From the NCBI RefSeq assembly GCF_900089605.1, contig NZ_LT594324.1, positions 2,170,001 to 2,234,000 on the forward strand: a stretch of 64,000 bases of DNA. Reading direction: 5' to 3'. The DNA is from Micromonospora narathiwatensis (GTDB taxonomy: Bacteria; Actinomycetota; Actinomycetes; Mycobacteriales; Micromonosporaceae). A model generated the notes under the pieces. It had not been told where the DNA came from. It saw only the letters and a program-made list of their open reading frames with translations, and did no database searches. The position numbers and the translations under genes are program-made. Within the stretch, counting starts at the first letter, position 1. Each line of letters opens with the position of its first letter. Positions 44,296 to 52,055 of this stretch are shown here, piece by piece.

Positions 44296-44324
44296 TTGAT
44301 CTTTGTGAACTCATATGGTATTAT
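44296..44324 (+). promoter_or_regulatory. Strong housekeeping-type promoter
   Basis: TTGATC (44296-44301), a 17-bp spacer and TATTAT (44319-44324) lie in an unusually AT-rich patch. The element drives the gene at 44444 and leaves a leader of about 110 nt. Confidence 0.65.
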
Positions 44325-44443
44325 GTCCGGTTCAGACTGATAGCGTGGCGGCGCTCCCGGGGTCGCGGTCACCGCGCCCCCGGGAGCGTCCACTCAGCCG
44401 CGCCGGTCCACGGCGCGGTCGGCTCCCCGAAAGGACCAGTCGC

Positions 44444-44854
44444 GTGCCAGAGGCAGCCACCGTCGCTCTCGACACCCGTGTCCGTCGCTTCCTCGCCGGC
44501 CTGACGCCGGACGCCGACAGCGTGGACGCCCACGCTGTCGGCGCCCGCTTCGCCGACCCGTTCCTCCTCGCCGACGAGACCGGCGCCCGGCCGGTCTCCC
44601 GCGCCGCCTTCCTCGCCGCGCTGCCCCGCCGGGAGCGGCTGTTCGCCGACGCCGGCCTCGGCCCCGCGGCGCTGGCCGAGATCACCTGCCACCGCCTGGA
44701 CGACCGGTACGTCCTGGTCCGTACCGACTGGGACGCCCCGCGCGTCGACGGCGGCGCACCGGTGCGGCTCGCGTCGTCGTACCTGCTGCACGACGACGGC
44801 GAGCGGTTCCGCGTCGTGCTCTACCTCAACCACCAGGGCCTGCCGGGGGCCTGA
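44444..44854 (+). CDS. Small hypothetical protein, possibly SnoaL/NTF2-like fold
   Basis: This 136-residue soluble protein has alternating helices and strands typical of small NTF2-like proteins: FLAGLTPDADSVDAHAVGAR, FADPFLLAD, YVLVRTDWDAPR and FRVVLYLNHQ. No catalytic motif is evident and the fold call is tentative. The GTG at 44444 has AAAGGA upstream; the longer frame to 44315 would begin in the promoter region. It stands behind a near-consensus promoter and is convergent with the GH87 gene, their stops being 16 nt apart. Confidence 0.65.
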   Translation: MPEAATVALDTRVRRFLAGLTPDADSVDAHAVGARFADPFLLADETGARPVSRAAFLAALPRRERLFADAGLGPAALAEITCHRLDDRYVLVRTDWDAPRVDGGAPVRLASSYLLHDDGERFRVVLYLNHQGLPGA

Positions 44855-44870
44855 GCCCCACCGGGCGGGC

Positions 44871-46913
44871 TCACCACTGCGCCGGGGCCGGCGGCGGCAC
44901 GACCGGTGGGCGGTCGTCGCAGGTGATGGTGTTGGGCAGCAGCCAGGGCGCGAGCCATCCGCCGTCGTTGCCGCCGAGGTCGGTGACGGTGAACTCCGAA
45001 CCGGCCGGGGTGAAGTGGAACGAGCCGCAGTTGTTGACCCCGACCGCGCCGACATGGCGCGCGTCGACGTTGGCGAAGGACGCGGAGCCGGCGCTCCGGG
45101 CGCTCACCACCGAGGTGCCGGTCCCGTCGACCCGGATGTCCCGGAAGTGCACGTTGCTGATCGAGACCGCGTCCTTCACCGGCCAGTCGCTGACCAGCAT
45201 GATCGCGTTGTACGTGCTGTCGAGGAAGGCGTCGCCGACCACCTGGATGTCGGCGTCGATGCTGCGGTCCAGCGCGTAGAACCAGATCGCGCCGAGACCG
45301 ATGTTCCAGTTCAGCTCGTAGCTGCCGGCGCGGACCGTGGTGTTGTCGGTGATCCAGAGGTGCCCGGTGAACGGCTCGGCGCCGAACCGGGAGCCGACCT
45401 GGATCGCGCTGCCCTCGCGTACCGGGTCGGCGACCAGGTTGTTGGAGATCGTGTTGTCGGTGCCGCCGTACAGGGCGATGCCGTTGGCCAGGACCGGCGA
45501 CTGCACGGTGTTGTGGTCGAAGGTGTTGTGCGCGTTGCCGGTCCCCTCGGACCACATGGCGAGGCCGTCGTCACCGGTGTTGCGGACGAAGGTGTGCGAG
45601 ACCGAGGAGTGGGTCACGCCGGTGTGGAAGTTGAGCCCGTCGGCGATCTGGTCGGCGATGACGGTGTTGGTGACCCGCAGGTCGGTCATCGGCCCGTCGA
45701 ACCACATCCCGACCTTCGTGTGGTGCAGGTAGAGCCCGTCGATGGTGGAGTGGTTCAGCGCCCCGCCGATGGCGTTGACCTGGTCGGTGTCGATCCGCTC
45801 GCGGACGTCGCCCTCGACGGCGAAGCCGGAGAGGTGGACGTTGCTGCTGCCGCCGTCGGCCGCGTCCCGGCCGTAGAAGCCGACTCCGGTGTGCACGGAG
45901 CCGTCCGGGGCGGGGGTGCCCAGGGTGATCTCGCGGCCCCGGACGACGGTGTACCAGCTCCCGGCGCCCGCGATGGTCACGTCGTCCACGATGATGTGCC
46001 GGTTGACCTGGTACGTCCCGGGCGGCAGGTAGAGCGTGCGGTGCACCCGGCGGGCGTACGCGACGGCCCGGTCGAACGCGTCGGCCGACTCCCGCCGCCC
46101 GGTCGGGTCGGCGCCGAAGGCGAGCACGTTGACGGCGCCCGGGACCACCCGGGGCGGGGCGACGAGATGCGTGTCCAGCAGGTCGATGACCGTCCACGCG
46201 GCGCCGCCGCGGGCCGGGGCGGTCAGCCGGATCACCTCGCCGGCCCGGTACGTGTGGCCCAGCAGCAGGCGCTGCTCGTCATAGAAGTGGTGGGGCCGGA
46301 AGGGCTTGGCGATGGTCGGCGGCGGGGTGGTGGCGGCCGGCACGCAGGAGCACTCGGTGATCCACCAGTCGGGGTGCAGCAGCCCGGCCCCGGGGTCGTT
46401 GGAGAACGGGTACTGGTTGTAGAGCCAGGCGTATTGCGAGTTCAGGGTCATGGTGCGGGCGGGGCCGTGGCCGGCGGTGACGGCCAGGGGCGCGGTGGTG
46501 CCGCCACCGGTGGGGGAGTCGGGGATGCTGTAGCGGACGGTGATCGCGTTGGTCGCCGCCGGGAGGGTGAACTCGACGTACTGGCCGGGGGTGAGCCGGA
46601 CCGCCCGGCGGCCGGAGGCCTCGCTGGCGAGGGTGTAGGCGGTCCGGTCCGGTCCGATCACCGTGCCGGTGGTGCGGGCGTTCTCCGCCTCCTGCTCGAC
46701 GAAGTCGACCCGCGCGCCGCGCCCGACGACCAGCGCCGGGTCGAGGCCGGCCCGGGTGACCGCCGGGGCCGGGCCGGCGGGGGCGGTGCGGCCCGCCGCG
46801 ACGGCGCTTCCGCCGGGTACGGCGAGGGCGACGGCGGTGACCGTCGCGATGATCCTGGCGATCGGCACGTGCGGGCGCGGGCCCGCCGCGCCGTCGTCCA
46901 CGCTCCGCTGCAT
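44871..46913 (-). CDS. Secreted GH87-type alpha-1,3-glucanase (mycodextranase family)
   Basis: An exported protein of about 680 residues has a signal peptide (cleavage near GGSAVAAG), then a CBM6/35-like beta-sandwich (about 70-280). That module opens with FVEQEAENART, then EASGRRAVRL and YVEFTL. A right-handed beta-helix follows (about 285-680; VLAFGADPTGRRESADAF, WYTVVRG, NHSTIDGLYLHHTKVGMWFD). The catalytic region reads ADGLNFHTGVTHSSVSHTF then RNTGDDGLAMW, with the Asp and Asp-Asp acids (near residues 425 and 450) that I associate with GH87. Family knowledge: GH87 enzymes cleave alpha-1,3-glucan of fungal walls and mutan. An ATG at 46913 is used; a GTG four codons upstream (46925) is also possible. 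It is divergent from the LacI gene. Confidence 0.86.
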   Translation of the reverse strand: MQRSVDDGAAGPRPHVPIARIIATVTAVALAVPGGSAVAAGRTAPAGPAPAVTRAGLDPALVVGRGARVDFVEQEAENARTTGTVIGPDRTAYTLASEASGRRAVRLTPGQYVEFTLPAATNAITVRYSIPDSPTGGGTTAPLAVTAGHGPARTMTLNSQYAWLYNQYPFSNDPGAGLLHPDWWITECSCVPAATTPPPTIAKPFRPHHFYDEQRLLLGHTYRAGEVIRLTAPARGGAAWTVIDLLDTHLVAPPRVVPGAVNVLAFGADPTGRRESADAFDRAVAYARRVHRTLYLPPGTYQVNRHIIVDDVTIAGAGSWYTVVRGREITLGTPAPDGSVHTGVGFYGRDAADGGSSNVHLSGFAVEGDVRERIDTDQVNAIGGALNHSTIDGLYLHHTKVGMWFDGPMTDLRVTNTVIADQIADGLNFHTGVTHSSVSHTFVRNTGDDGLAMWSEGTGNAHNTFDHNTVQSPVLANGIALYGGTDNTISNNLVADPVREGSAIQVGSRFGAEPFTGHLWITDNTTVRAGSYELNWNIGLGAIWFYALDRSIDADIQVVGDAFLDSTYNAIMLVSDWPVKDAVSISNVHFRDIRVDGTGTSVVSARSAGSASFANVDARHVGAVGVNNCGSFHFTPAGSEFTVTDLGGNDGGWLAPWLLPNTITCDDRPPVVPPPAPAQW

Positions 46914-47018
46914 CGGACTACCCACTCTCTGGGGGACGGGGGAGACGGTGGTGGTGCCGGCGCGGCTGGACCCGCCCGCCGGAGACCCGGGACGCCATAC
47001 CCGGCTCCGGGGTGCCTC

Positions 47019-47048
47019 ATGTTATTCCGGTCACTTGTCTATATTCAA
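47019..47048 (-). promoter_or_regulatory. Promoter of the minus-strand GH87 gene
   Basis: On the minus strand TTGAAT (47043-47048) and TAACAT (47019-47024) are 18 bp apart. The -35 box overlaps CTTG-N8-CAAG (47034-47049), a spaced version of the LacI operator half-sites. Confidence 0.45.
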
Positions 47049-47165
47049 GCGGTCCTCTGTCGGGATTTTGCAGGGCCGGTCCGGCCGGAAGTGCCCGTGC
47101 CGAGGGCCATCGAGCGACCCGCGCGGCGGGAGGCTGTTGCCGTGACCGAGCAGCCGGCAGTTCAT

Positions 47166-47177
47166 TTCTTGCAAGAA
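47166..47177. promoter_or_regulatory. LacI-family operator
   Basis: TTCTTG-CAAGAA is a perfect 12-bp palindrome with the central C-G step typical of LacI/GalR sites, and its CTTGCAAG core is common for alpha-glucan regulators. It lies 20 nt before the LacI start codon, so autoregulation and control of the divergent GH87 gene are likely. Confidence 0.75.
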
Positions 47178-47197
47178 GGCGACGTACGATTGCGGCC

Positions 47198-48199
47198 GTG
47201 ACGAAACGGTTGACGGAGGTGGCCCGCAAGGCGGGCGTCAGTGAGGCGACCGTGAGCCGGGTGCTCAACGGGCGCGGCGGCGTGTCGGAGGCGACCCGGA
47301 CCGCCGTGCTGACCGCCCTGGACGTGCTCGGCTACGAGCGCCCGACCAAGCTGCGGGGCGAACGGGCCCGGCTGGTCGGCCTGGTCCTGCCCGAGTTGCA
47401 GAACCCGATCTTCCCGGCGCTGGCCGAGGTGGTGACCGGGTCGCTGGCACAGCGCGGGTTCACCCCCGCGCTCTGCGCCCGCACCATCGGCGGCGTGCCC
47501 GAGTCCGGCTACGTCGAGATGCTCCTCGACCATCAGGTCTCCGGGGTCATCTTCGCCGGCGGGTCGTACGCCCTCGCCGACGCCTCGCACGAGCACTACC
47601 GGCGGCTGACCGACCGGGGGCTGCCGGTGGTGCTGGTCAACGCGGGCGTCGACGAACTCGGCTTCCCCCGGGTGTCCACCGACGACGCGGTCGCCGTCGA
47701 GCAGGCGTACGGGCACCTGCGCTCACTCGGGCACGACAGGATCGGGATGGTGCTCGGCCCGGAGGGGCACGTGCCGTCCCGGCGCAAGCTGGGCGCGATG
47801 ATCCAGGCTGCGGGCTGGGCCGACGACACCCGGTACGTCGAGCGCTCCAGCTTCTCCATGGAGGGGGCGCGGGTCGCCGCGACCAAGCTGGTCGAGCGCG
47901 GCGTGACCGGCATCATCTGCGCCAGTGACGTGCTGGCCCTGGGCACCATCCGGGCCGCCCGGCGGCTGGGTCGGGCCGTACCGACCGACGTGTCGGTGGT
48001 GGGCTTCGACGACTCCGCGTTCATGACCTGCACCGACCCGCCGTTGACCACGGTGCGGCAGCCGATCGAGACGATGGGGCAGGCCGCGGTGGACCTGCTG
48101 GTCACCCAGATCGAGGGGGCCGGCGTACTGCACGACGAGTTGCTGTTCGAGCCCGAGCTGGTGGTACGCGGCTCCACCGCCCCGGCCCCCGACCGCTGA
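47198..48199 (+). CDS. LacI-family transcriptional regulator of the alpha-glucan locus
   Basis: This 333-residue repressor has an N-terminal LacI helix-turn-helix: RLTEVARKAGVSEATVSRVL with the hinge helix near 45-60. A periplasmic-binding-protein-like sensor follows: LVGLVLPELQNPIFPALAEV, VSGVIFAGGS, GFPRVSTDDAVAV, CASDVLALGTIRAA, DVSVVGFDDS, then PPLTTVRQPIETMGQAAVDL. The GTG at 47198 gives the standard start TKRLTEVA. It sits between the divergent GH87 gene and the importer/hydrolase operon, so it probably senses an alpha-glucan-derived sugar and represses both sides. A perfect palindrome just upstream is its likely site. Confidence 0.94.
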   Translation: MTKRLTEVARKAGVSEATVSRVLNGRGGVSEATRTAVLTALDVLGYERPTKLRGERARLVGLVLPELQNPIFPALAEVVTGSLAQRGFTPALCARTIGGVPESGYVEMLLDHQVSGVIFAGGSYALADASHEHYRRLTDRGLPVVLVNAGVDELGFPRVSTDDAVAVEQAYGHLRSLGHDRIGMVLGPEGHVPSRRKLGAMIQAAGWADDTRYVERSSFSMEGARVAATKLVERGVTGIICASDVLALGTIRAARRLGRAVPTDVSVVGFDDSAFMTCTDPPLTTVRQPIETMGQAAVDLLVTQIEGAGVLHDELLFEPELVVRGSTAPAPDR

Positions 48200-48604
48200 T
48201 CGCCCGCCTGACCCGCTGAACGACGCCTCGGCCGTCGACCGCTGCCCGCGGTCGGCGGCCGTCTTGTCGTTGCCGGCCGCTTCGTCTTTGCCGCCGCGGA
48301 CCTGCGGCGCGGGTGGGGGCCGGGCGCGAGCGCCGAAAGGGGCGAAGATCCCAGATCCGGGCAGTTTCCCGGCCCTGTCGTGATCCATTGCTGCGATGTC
48401 GTGTCCTTTCAAAACACAGTCGACATCTTGCTGAAATGAGTTCGCCTAGCTACAGTGACTCCACTCACAGCCTGGCCCCGGAGCGGCTACCCGGGGAGAG
48501 GTTGCTTGGCGGATCCAGATCGATAGCAGGGCATCTCTGTGCGGTGGTGATCACCGCAGTTCAGCGAAGGCCATGGAGACACCCGTTCCCGAAGGGATGG
48601 ACAG
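48200..48604 (+). other. 405-nt region between lacI-type gene and importer operon
   Basis: No gene is supported. It holds a 7-bp hairpin ending the LacI transcript (CGACCGC/GCGGTCG, 48236-48254) and, near 48,425-48,456, the operon promoter with an operator-like site. The rest shows nothing. Confidence 0.6.
48425..48456 (+). promoter_or_regulatory. Importer/GH operon promoter with LacI operator-like site
   Basis: TTGCTG (48428-48433) and TACAGT (48451-48456) are 17 bp apart. ATCTTGCTGAAA (48425-48436) overlaps the -35 box and matches the palindrome before the LacI gene in 8 of 12 positions, with the TCTTGC half intact. Repressor binding here would block RNA polymerase. Confidence 0.55.
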
Positions 48605-49984
48605 ATGTCCGTACCGCAGTACCGGAAGGCTGCGGCGCTAGCGCTCGTGGCCGGCTTGGGGCTCACTCTTGCGGCTTGCTCCACGAAGAGCGACAAGGCG
48701 ACGAACGACGCCAGCGGCAAGGTCACCATCACCGTCGACTGCCAGCCGGTCGGCGCCCAGAAAGAGCTGTTGCAGAACTGGAACGCGGACGTGGCCGAGT
48801 TCCAGCGGCAGAACTCCGACATCGTCATCAAGAGCGTCAGCGTCGGTGAGCAGTGCAACAACCCGCCGGACTTCACCGCCCGCCTCGCCGGCGGCACCCA
48901 GACCGACGTGTTCTACGGGTACATGACCGACCTTCAGCAGGTGCTCGACTCCGGTCAGGCGATGGACATCACCAAGTACGCCAACAAGGACACGATCCCC
49001 ACCTGGGACAGCGTCGACCCGGCGCTCAAGGAGGTCTTCACCGACGGCGGCAAGCTCTACGCCGTACCGGTGAAGAACTACTCGATGGGCCTGGTCTACA
49101 ACAAGGTCCTGTTCCAGCAGGCCGGACTCGACGTGAACAACCCGCCCAAGACCTGGGCCGAGGTCCGGGAGGCCGCCAAGAAGATCTCCGCGCTCGGCAA
49201 CGGCATCGCCGGGTACGCCGAGTACAGCGCCGGCAACACCGGGGGCTGGCACTTCACCTCCCTGCTCTACTCCCAGGGCGGCCAGATGCTGACCCCGGAC
49301 GGCAAGAAGGCCGACTTCAACAACGCGATGGGCAAGCAGGTCCTGCAGAACCTCAAGGACATGCGGTACGGCGACAACAGCATGGGCGCCCGCCAGCTGC
49401 TCCAGTGGGGTGACCTGCTGACCAACGCCGGTGCGGGCAAGGTCGGCATGTTCATCGGCGCCCCGGACACCACCCAGGCGATCGTCAGCCAGTTCCAGGG
49501 CAAGTTCGAGGACTGGGCGATGGGCCCGCTGCCCGGCCAGGACGGCCCGGCCAAGGGGACGCTCGGCGGCGGCGAGGGCTACTTCTTCAAGAAGGACCTC
49601 ACCCCGGACCAGGTCAAGGCCGGACTGAAGTGGATCGCGTACCAGAAGCTGACGCCGGGCAAGGGCCAGTTCGACTACGCCCGGGCCAAGCCGCAGAACT
49701 ACCCGGTGGGCCTGCCCCAGCCGCTGCTCTTCGCCAACGGCAGCGACGCCCAGAAGCAGGAACTCGAACTGCGCAAGGCGAACGCGAACGTCGACACCGC
49801 GAACTTCGCGGCCTTCGAGGCGAACCCGGTCCCGATCAAGGGTGAGCCACGCAACGCGCAGGCGATCTACGCGGTGCTCGACGCCGCGATGTCCGGGGTG
49901 CTGACGAACCCGAACGCGAACATCGACGCGTTGCTCAAGACGGCTGAGGACAAGGTGAACCAGCTCCTGGCCGCCGGGAGCTGA
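48605..49984 (+). CDS. ABC sugar importer, solute-binding lipoprotein
   Basis: This 459-residue carbohydrate-binding lipoprotein has a lipobox TLAACS with lipidated Cys25. A family 1 extracellular solute-binding protein fold follows: VTITVDCQPVGAQKELLQNW, DVFYGYMTDLQQVLDSG, KLYAVPVKNYSMGLVYNKVL, PKTWAEVREAAKKI and GTLGGGEGYFFKKD. It should capture alpha-gluco-oligosaccharides released by the secreted GH87 enzymes; the sugar is inferred from neighbours. GAAGGGA precedes the ATG. It is the first gene of the operon of two permeases, GH13 and two GH87 proteins. Confidence 0.95.
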   Translation: MSVPQYRKAAALALVAGLGLTLAACSTKSDKATNDASGKVTITVDCQPVGAQKELLQNWNADVAEFQRQNSDIVIKSVSVGEQCNNPPDFTARLAGGTQTDVFYGYMTDLQQVLDSGQAMDITKYANKDTIPTWDSVDPALKEVFTDGGKLYAVPVKNYSMGLVYNKVLFQQAGLDVNNPPKTWAEVREAAKKISALGNGIAGYAEYSAGNTGGWHFTSLLYSQGGQMLTPDGKKADFNNAMGKQVLQNLKDMRYGDNSMGARQLLQWGDLLTNAGAGKVGMFIGAPDTTQAIVSQFQGKFEDWAMGPLPGQDGPAKGTLGGGEGYFFKKDLTPDQVKAGLKWIAYQKLTPGKGQFDYARAKPQNYPVGLPQPLLFANGSDAQKQELELRKANANVDTANFAAFEANPVPIKGEPRNAQAIYAVLDAAMSGVLTNPNANIDALLKTAEDKVNQLLAAGS

Positions 49985-50064
49985 TCCGACGGGTGGGGGC
50001 CGGCGCGCCGGCCCCCACCCACCGCGCCACCACCGTCCGGCCACCGACCTCCGCAGGAGTTGCC

Positions 50065-51021
50065 TTGGCGATCACCACCGCCCCGGGTGCCACCGGAAAA
50101 CCGGCTCGCCCCGCGCGGCCGTACCCGACCCGGCCCGGGCATACCAGTCTCGGCCGCAAGGTACGGGACAACCTCACCGGACACACGTTCCTGTTCGGAG
50201 CGGTGCTCTGCTTCGCCGTCTTCTCCTGGTACCCGATGGTCCGCGGCGTCGTCATGAGCTTCCAGCGCACCCGGCGCGGCGAGACCACCTGGGTCGGCTG
50301 GGACAACTACGTCCGTATCCTCCACGAGCCCAGCTTCTGGACCGCCTGGAAGAACACCCTCTATTTCACGGTCCTCGCGCTCGTCCTCGGGTACGTGGTG
50401 CCGTTCTTCGTGGCGATCCTGCTCAACGAGTTCCGCCACGCCAAGGGGTACCTGCGGATCCTGGTCTACCTGCCGGTGATGCTGCCGCCCGCCTCGGCGC
50501 TCTTCCTCTTCAAGTTCTACGCCTACGACCCCAGCGACGCGGGCCTGTTCAACGCGATCCTCAAGGCGCTGCACCTGCCGACGTCGGAGTGGATGCAGTC
50601 GCCCGGGATGACGATGCCGGCGATGGTCGTCGCGTCGACCTGGATGAACATGGGCGGCGCGGTGCTGATCTACCTGGCGGCGCTGCAGAACATCCCCGGC
50701 GACCTCTACGAGGCGGCCGAGCTGGACGGCGCCGGAATCTGGCGGCGCATCCGCCACGTGACGATCCCGGAGACCCGGTTGATCCTCGCGCTCATGGCGA
50801 TGCTGCAGATCGTGGCCACGATGCAGCTCTTCATCGAACCACTCATCCTCGCCAACGGCGCGGGCGCGGAGGACTCCGCGACCTCGGTGGCGTACCTCAT
50901 CTACCAGCACGGGTTCTTCCAGAACGACCTCAACGGCGCCGCGGCGCTCGGCGTGATCATGCTCGTGGTGCTGGCCGGCTTCTCCGCCGTCTACGTGCGG
51001 CTGACCTCGAAACAGGACTAG
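50065..51021 (+). CDS. ABC sugar importer permease (MalF-type)
   Basis: This 318-residue permease has six helices (first TFLFGAVLCFAVFSWYPMVR). The cytoplasmic EAA loop is DLYEAAELDGAGIWRRIRHV followed by TIPET, which docks on the ATPase. I chose the TTG at 50065 because GCAGGAG lies 7 nt upstream; an in-frame GTG at 49993 would add 24 residues of no family resemblance. It pairs with the next permease. No ATP-binding subunit is encoded nearby, so a shared MsiK-type ATPase encoded elsewhere probably powers it. Confidence 0.93.
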   Translation: MAITTAPGATGKPARPARPYPTRPGHTSLGRKVRDNLTGHTFLFGAVLCFAVFSWYPMVRGVVMSFQRTRRGETTWVGWDNYVRILHEPSFWTAWKNTLYFTVLALVLGYVVPFFVAILLNEFRHAKGYLRILVYLPVMLPPASALFLFKFYAYDPSDAGLFNAILKALHLPTSEWMQSPGMTMPAMVVASTWMNMGGAVLIYLAALQNIPGDLYEAAELDGAGIWRRIRHVTIPETRLILALMAMLQIVATMQLFIEPLILANGAGAEDSATSVAYLIYQHGFFQNDLNGAAALGVIMLVVLAGFSAVYVRLTSKQD

Positions 51022-51033
51022 GACGGGCGAGAC

Positions 51034-51921
51034 ATGGCGCAGGACTCCGGCACCCGGACCCTCATCTCACACGCCCAGCTGCAGCGGGGGCGCGGCAGGA
51101 TCATCTACTGGACGCTGCTCTCCGTCGTCGTGCTGGCGTTCACGATCGTCTTCCTCGGGCCGCTCTACTGGATGGTCACCGGCGCGCTCAAATCCGGCCA
51201 GGAGATCGCGCAGACCCCGCCGACGCTGTTTCCCGAGGACCCCCAGCTCGGGAACTACGCCGACGCGTGGACCAACCTGGACCTCGCCAAGCTGCTGTTC
51301 AACACGTTCTACTACGCGGCCGGGGCGCTGCTGTTCCAGCTGGTCCTCGACACCGCCGCGGCGTACGCCCTGTCGAAGCTGCGGCCCGTGTTCGGCAACG
51401 TGATCCTCGGCATGATGCTGGCGACGCTGATGATCCCGGCGATGGTCCTGATCGTCCCGCAGTACGTGACCGTGATCGACCTGCCGATCCTGCACATCAA
51501 CCTGCTCGACTCGCCGTTCGCGATCTGGCTGCCCCTGGTCGCGAACGCGTTCAACATCTTCCTGTTGAAACGGTTCTTCGACTCGATCCCCGAGGAGCTG
51601 ATGTCGGCCGCCGTCATGGACGGCGCGACGCCGCTGCGCACACTCTGGTCGATCATCCTGCCGATGTCGCGCCCCATCCTCGGCGTGGTCTCGATCTTCG
51701 CCGTGACCGCGGTCTGGAAGGACTTCCTCTGGCCGAAGCTGGTCATGCCGTCACCGGAGACCCGGACCGTCAGCGTCGGCATCTACGCCTTCTCCGGCGG
51801 CACGCCGATGAACGTCGTGATCGCCGCGTCGGTGATCGCCGCGATCCCGACCGTCGTCATCTTCCTGATCTTCCAACGGAACATCATGTCCGGCCTGACC
51901 ACGGGCAGCCTCAAGGGATAG
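51034..51921 (+). CDS. ABC sugar importer permease (MalG-type)
   Basis: This 295-residue second permease has six helices and an EAA loop EELMSAAVMDGATPLRTLWS followed by IILPMSRP. IIYWTLLSVVVLAFTIVFLG forms the first helix and GPLYWMVTGALKS leads into the periplasmic segment, as in MalG/CUT1 subunits. It starts 12 nt after the first permease. Together they form the heterodimeric channel for the imported oligosaccharide. Confidence 0.94.
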   Translation: MAQDSGTRTLISHAQLQRGRGRIIYWTLLSVVVLAFTIVFLGPLYWMVTGALKSGQEIAQTPPTLFPEDPQLGNYADAWTNLDLAKLLFNTFYYAAGALLFQLVLDTAAAYALSKLRPVFGNVILGMMLATLMIPAMVLIVPQYVTVIDLPILHINLLDSPFAIWLPLVANAFNIFLLKRFFDSIPEELMSAAVMDGATPLRTLWSIILPMSRPILGVVSIFAVTAVWKDFLWPKLVMPSPETRTVSVGIYAFSGGTPMNVVIAASVIAAIPTVVIFLIFQRNIMSGLTTGSLKG

Positions 51922-52055
51922 CCGACGGCCCGCCCCCGGGCGGCCCCGTCGAGCGCCCCGCCCCGAAGACGCCGACGCGCGAACAACGACCGTTCGCCCG
52001 ACACCCCTCAGGGCCGGCGAACCCGCCGACGTACCAACGCAGAAAGCAGGTGCTC

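Noticed and set aside
48313..48849. Plus-strand open frame before and into the solute-binding protein gene
   Set aside because: It is out of frame with the lipoprotein gene, crosses the operon promoter and has no recognisable content.
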